Assembly (NCBI GenBank): GCA_031383555.1
Contig: JANMZR010000015.1
Span: 1 to 8,482 of the forward strand
Length of the DNA stretch: 8,482 bases
Direction of reading: 5' to 3'
DNA from: JANMZR01 sp031383555
GTDB lineage: Bacteria; Bacteroidota; Bacteroidia; Cytophagales; Spirosomataceae
Each line of letters opens with the position of its first letter. The stretch's first letter is position 1. Of this stretch, positions 5,698 through 8,482 are shown piece by piece. The notes beneath the pieces were generated by a model that saw only the letters and a program-made list of their open reading frames with translations, was not told the origin of the DNA and ran no database searches. Made by a program: the position numbers and the translations under genes.

Positions 5698-7245
5698 ATG
5701 GTTGATAATTTAATTTTAAAAGTGGGGGCTATTTTAATTTTTGCATTTTTCTTACGTTTTTATAAATTAGAAGTATGGCCTGCGGTTGTAAATCAAGATG
5801 AACTTTCAAATATTTATGACGGTATTTCAATTGCAGAAACAGGGGCAGATCGGTGGGGCGAAAAAAATCCTTTTATACTAAGAGCATTTGGAGTTTCAGA
5901 TAATCGACCTGCTTTGTTTGCTTGGCTTATAGCTTTAAATAGTAGAGTATTTGGCAATTCTATTGAGATGGGCAGGTCAGTTTCAGGTATTGTAGGCTGC
6001 ATTTCACTTTTGCTTTTGTTTTTAATCTCAAATTCCATTGGTGGCCAATATTTTGGATTAATATCATTAGTTTTAGGTTGTATATCACCTTGGCATATTT
6101 TATTTTCTCGATTAGCGCTTGAGGCGGCTACTTTACCTTCATTTTTTTTATTGCTTACTATATTTCTAAGCACACAAAATTTTAAAAAACCTCAAAAAGC
6201 ATTCTTTGTCATTGCATTAGGGTTAACAATTGGTTTAGCAATAAATGCCTATCAATCAACCAAATTGATATTTTTTATTTTAGCAATTTTAATTTTTTTA
6301 ATAATACTTATTCGTGAATTTCCTAAATTTAAGAATGTAATCTTATTGGTAATTTTTACTTTTATTGGGGCTTTTCCACAAGTTTATACGGCAATATTTA
6401 CACCAGAAAGGTTTTTTTCAAGAGCGATTTATACATTAGAACCATTTCATTTTTCATTAGCCTATTTTGAAAAGATAATACTAAATATAGGTTTAAATTT
6501 ATCACCCGACTACTTGTTCTTTTCTTTTGACTATAACAATATGTCAATTGCTAGGCTAATCAAAATCGAATTTTTATTTTTTTATATTGGACTGATATTT
6601 TTTTACAAAATTGTTCGTAAAGATTCCTTTTTCAAAGCACGACATTTACTGTTTTTAATAATACTTGCTATATTTCCAAGTGCACTTACTGTAATTAACC
6701 CACATGCATTAAGAGCATCCAGTGTTATTTTACTCTATTCGATGGTAACTGCTGCAGGTATTTTATATATTCAAAAGCTTATCACTAATAATAAATTTAA
6801 ACGATTATTTATTCCTTTAATTTTAGTAATTATTATTTTAAATTGGACTAGAATAATGTTTAAATACTTGAATAAAAGCGAAATAGCAAATATTTCACAC
6901 CAAAATGAATTGGTGCTTTTGTCAAAAAAAGTCAATCTAATTAAAGGTAATTATGATTATATTTTTATAGAAAATCATGGCATTCAACCTTATCTATATT
7001 TTGCCTATTATTGCAATATGAGGCCATCAGTGTTTCAAAAAGAACAAAAAAAAATTATTGCAAAAGACTTAGATAAATTTGTACAAATGAGCAATTTTTA
7101 TTTTTTTGATAGGAGCCAGAATATTATTTTCAAAAAAAATAAAGATAGAAAAAAATTGATAGTTTTAAAGGAAAAAGTTACCTATATGTTATTAATGGAT
7201 AGCTTAATTATTCCTAATAACCGATTTTATTTTTACCAATTATAA
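5698..7245 (+). CDS. GT-C fold membrane glycosyltransferase, family 39/ArnT-like
   Basis: This 515-residue protein has roughly ten or more hydrophobic segments up to about residue 390, then a mostly soluble tail. The first periplasmic loop begins VNQDELSNIYDGISIAETGADRWG, with the Asp34-Glu35 pair expected for the catalytic site of GT-C enzymes (PMT/ArnT type). RPALFAWLIALNSRVFG (70-86), MGRSVSG (91-97) and PWHILFSRLALEA (131-143) are further blocks typical of this group. Such enzymes take sugars from polyprenyl-phosphate donors and act on the outer face of the inner membrane; donor and acceptor cannot be read here. The gene is oriented against both flanking minus-strand genes, ends only 4 nt before the gmk stop and looks especially AT-rich. 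It separates nadD from gmk, which suggests insertion. The family call is by motif, so a related oligosaccharide-ligase-like function is possible. Confidence 0.8.
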   Translation: MVDNLILKVGAILIFAFFLRFYKLEVWPAVVNQDELSNIYDGISIAETGADRWGEKNPFILRAFGVSDNRPALFAWLIALNSRVFGNSIEMGRSVSGIVGCISLLLLFLISNSIGGQYFGLISLVLGCISPWHILFSRLALEAATLPSFFLLLTIFLSTQNFKKPQKAFFVIALGLTIGLAINAYQSTKLIFFILAILIFLIILIREFPKFKNVILLVIFTFIGAFPQVYTAIFTPERFFSRAIYTLEPFHFSLAYFEKIILNIGLNLSPDYLFFSFDYNNMSIARLIKIEFLFFYIGLIFFYKIVRKDSFFKARHLLFLIILAIFPSALTVINPHALRASSVILLYSMVTAAGILYIQKLITNNKFKRLFIPLILVIIILNWTRIMFKYLNKSEIANISHQNELVLLSKKVNLIKGNYDYIFIENHGIQPYLYFAYYCNMRPSVFQKEQKKIIAKDLDKFVQMSNFYFFDRSQNIIFKKNKDRKKLIVLKEKVTYMLLMDSLIIPNNRFYFYQL

Positions 7246-7249
7246 TTTT

Positions 7250-7822
7250 TTATATACTAGTTAAAAATTTGTCAGCAAGCTCCTCGGCCTTTCTAAAAGA
7301 TTCCTCCAAATTGTCATTTACCAGAATCACATCAAATTTATCTTGAAAAGTCATTTCAAACTTCATTTTAAAAATCCTTCTTGAAAGGCTATCCTCGGTC
7401 TCACTTCCTCTCGCTTTAAGTCTTTCAATGAGCACATCGAGATTTTCAACTTTTACAAAAACTGCTAAAGCTTTTTTACCAAAATATTCTTTCAAATGCA
7501 AAGCTCCTTTTACATCAACATCAAATATAACATGCTTTCCACTAGCCCAAATACGGTCAATTTCCGATTTCAAAGTGCCATAATAATTACCTGGATATAC
7601 TTCTTCCCATTCAACAAACTCGTGATTATCTATTTTATGGATGAAGTCTTCAATGGTTAAAAAATAATAGTCTTTGCCGTTTTCCTCGGACCTTCCACGC
7701 TTATCTCTTGTGCATGCCGAAATTGAAAAACCGAGGTCTTTACGAGTATTTACTAAATGTTTTACTATTGTTGTTTTTCCAGAACCGGATGGTGCTGAAA
7801 ATATAATGAGTTTACCGTTCAT
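7250..7822 (-). CDS. gmk: Guanylate kinase
   Basis: This 190-residue cytoplasmic enzyme phosphorylates GMP with ATP to give GDP, an essential step of purine nucleotide supply. The P-loop is APSGSGKTT at 10-18. The GMP-binding region includes CTRDKRGRSEENGKDYYF (37-54) and EVYPGNYYGT (74-83), where the usual Glu and Tyr contacts are seen. DVDVKGALHLK (101-111) is the conserved DVxG strand, and RLKARGSETED (134-144) is the lid. The length is standard. ATG 7822 gives an N-terminus that enters the P-loop strand directly, as expected. It lies 111 nt downstream of the anti-sigma gene, with its own predicted -7 box in that gap, so it is probably separately transcribed. Its stop converges with the glycosyltransferase stop across 4 nt, with no hairpin terminator. 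Confidence 0.98.
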   Translation of the reverse strand: MNGKLIIFSAPSGSGKTTIVKHLVNTRKDLGFSISACTRDKRGRSEENGKDYYFLTIEDFIHKIDNHEFVEWEEVYPGNYYGTLKSEIDRIWASGKHVIFDVDVKGALHLKEYFGKKALAVFVKVENLDVLIERLKARGSETEDSLSRRIFKMKFEMTFQDKFDVILVNDNLEESFRKAEELADKFLTSI

Positions 7823-7873
7823 GTATTAGTTATAAATTGGCACAAATATTTTCAGTGCTAAAAAATGAAAAGG

Positions 7874-7881
7874 CAAAGTTA
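7874..7881 (-). promoter_or_regulatory. Predicted -7 box of gmk promoter
   Basis: On the minus strand TAACTTTG matches TAnnTTTG and lies 51 nt before the gmk ATG, predicting a start near 7867. A matching -33 TTTG is not evident. Confidence 0.45.
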
Positions 7882-7933
7882 TTTATAAATTAATAAATTT
7901 CTTAGAAAGGAATGGTGGTTTTGCCAGAATTTA

Positions 7934-8224
7934 TTAAAATGGTTGATTTTCAATATTATAACGTCCAATTTTTTGTTTTATACATTCAATTAAACTCAAA
8001 GGAACACATTTTTTATCGAGTCGTAATTGAATGGTTTCTTTCAGGCAGGTCTCTAAGGCAAAGCCATTTTCACAAGGCAAGCATGACTTCATATTTGTTT
8101 GAAATTGTTCTATTTCTGATGAGGAGGCTTGGCCATCAACAATTTTCTGCACCATCTTCATGCATTCCTCTTGGTGTTCACAAGTTTCTTTTTTTTGAAC
8201 TATTTCATTCACAGAAGCCGTCAT
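7934..8224 (-). CDS. Cys-rich RsrA-like (ZAS-type) anti-sigma factor, putative
   Basis: This 96-residue soluble protein has seven cysteines (15, 21, 48, 51, 60, 73, 81) and no membrane segment. The order Cys21, then KSCLPCENG with Cys48-x2-Cys51, then a helical tail with VPLSLIECIKQKI, follows the layout of RsrA-type zinc anti-sigma factors, in which a Cys near the N-terminus and an H-x3-C-x2-C motif hold zinc. At the His position this protein has Asn44, so zinc may be bound differently or not at all. The gene lies 67 nt downstream of a same-strand ECF sigma factor gene, the standard sigma/anti-sigma order. An antisense frame at 7912-8226 overlaps it almost completely but encodes nothing recognisable. 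Function is inferred from the cysteine pattern plus context; ATG 8224 is the most upstream Met. Confidence 0.7.
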   Translation of the reverse strand: MTASVNEIVQKKETCEHQEECMKMVQKIVDGQASSSEIEQFQTNMKSCLPCENGFALETCLKETIQLRLDKKCVPLSLIECIKQKIGRYNIENQPF

Positions 8225-8291
8225 AATTTTACCAAATATTAAAAATAGTGTATTTTGAAATTGTTTTTTTAAAGGAAAAGTAAATTATAAA

Positions 8292-8482
8292 TTACTCTTT
8301 ATTTTCTAAAGTTTCTGTTTTGCCATAACCCATCGAATTGGCATATGTTTTTAGCTTATCTTTCATCAAAGACCTCGCCCTATGTAATCGGGACCTTACA
8401 GTTCCAATAGGAATATCCAATATTTTGGCCATTTCTTCATAAGTAAAGCCTTCCACATCGCAAAGTATAATTACCGTTCTGA
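8292..8482 (-). CDS. ECF-type sigma-70 family RNA polymerase sigma factor, partial (5' end off window)
   Basis: The last 62 codons and the stop of a minus-strand gene are present; the frame is open at the right edge. RTVIILCDVEGFTYEEMAKI followed by LDIPIGTVRSRLHRARSLMK is a clear sigma region 4: a helix-turn-helix with the EEMAKIL first helix and the GTVRSRLHRAR recognition helix that reads the -35/-33 promoter element. A short polar tail of about 20 residues follows. The ECF class is inferred from the region 4 wording and from the anti-sigma-like gene immediately downstream, with which it probably forms one operon. The subgroup cannot be judged without region 2. Confidence 0.92.
   Translation of the reverse strand, partial: RTVIILCDVEGFTYEEMAKILDIPIGTVRSRLHRARSLMKDKLKTYANSMGYGKTETLENKE

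Noticed and set aside
5814..6173. Minus-strand frame antisense to the glycosyltransferase
   Set aside because: It is a shadow frame; the plus strand carries the catalytic DE pair and membrane segments.
7912..8226. Plus-strand frame of 104 codons overlapping the anti-sigma gene
   Set aside because: It is antisense to the Cys-patterned minus-strand frame, resembles no known family, and the minus-strand reading fits the adjacent sigma factor gene.

Overview
The window reads as chromosomal DNA of a free-living, AT-rich member of the Bacteroidota, probably of the Cytophagales type (inference). The grounds are several TAnnTTTG-type -7 promoter boxes, A/T-rich gene starts without Shine-Dalgarno sequences, and the gene types present: a single MerC-like membrane protein, an AlgI-type acyltransferase ending in FIYFQF, and a gmk/nadD neighbourhood. 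No rRNA, tRNA, insertion sequence, CRISPR array or phage gene was seen.

Layout, left to right. On the minus strand, positions 1-2308 hold a two-gene O-acylation unit: an MBOAT acyltransferase followed after 16 nt by an SGNH/AlgJ-like protein that runs off the left edge. A strong hairpin terminator (2373-2403) separates it from typA/bipA (2446-4266, minus). The 364 nt between typA and the next gene carry two regulatory layouts. One is a set of repeats that can fold the typA leader into two competing structures, one of which buries the typA start codon. The other is a pair of near-identical palindromes lying exactly on the -33 and -7 boxes of a divergent promoter. That promoter drives a MerC-domain membrane protein (4631-5011, plus). 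It is followed by convergent nadD (5023-5595, minus), a plus-strand GT-C/family-39-type glycosyltransferase (5698-7245), gmk (7250-7822, minus), a Cys-rich RsrA-like anti-sigma factor (7934-8224, minus) and the 3' end of an ECF sigma factor gene (8292-8482, minus, open at the right edge).

How the genes relate. typA, nadD and gmk are housekeeping genes for ribosome assembly or translation, NAD synthesis and GDP synthesis. The MBOAT/SGNH pair and the glycosyltransferase point to modification of surface glycans. The sigma/anti-sigma pair is a signalling module, possibly redox- or zinc-linked. gmk and nadD often sit side by side in Bacteroidota; here the glycosyltransferase lies between them in the opposite orientation, which looks like a lineage-specific insertion.

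The most novel material is non-coding: the typA leader switch and the double palindrome over the merC-like promoter. Both are read directly from the sequence; their functions are inferred.
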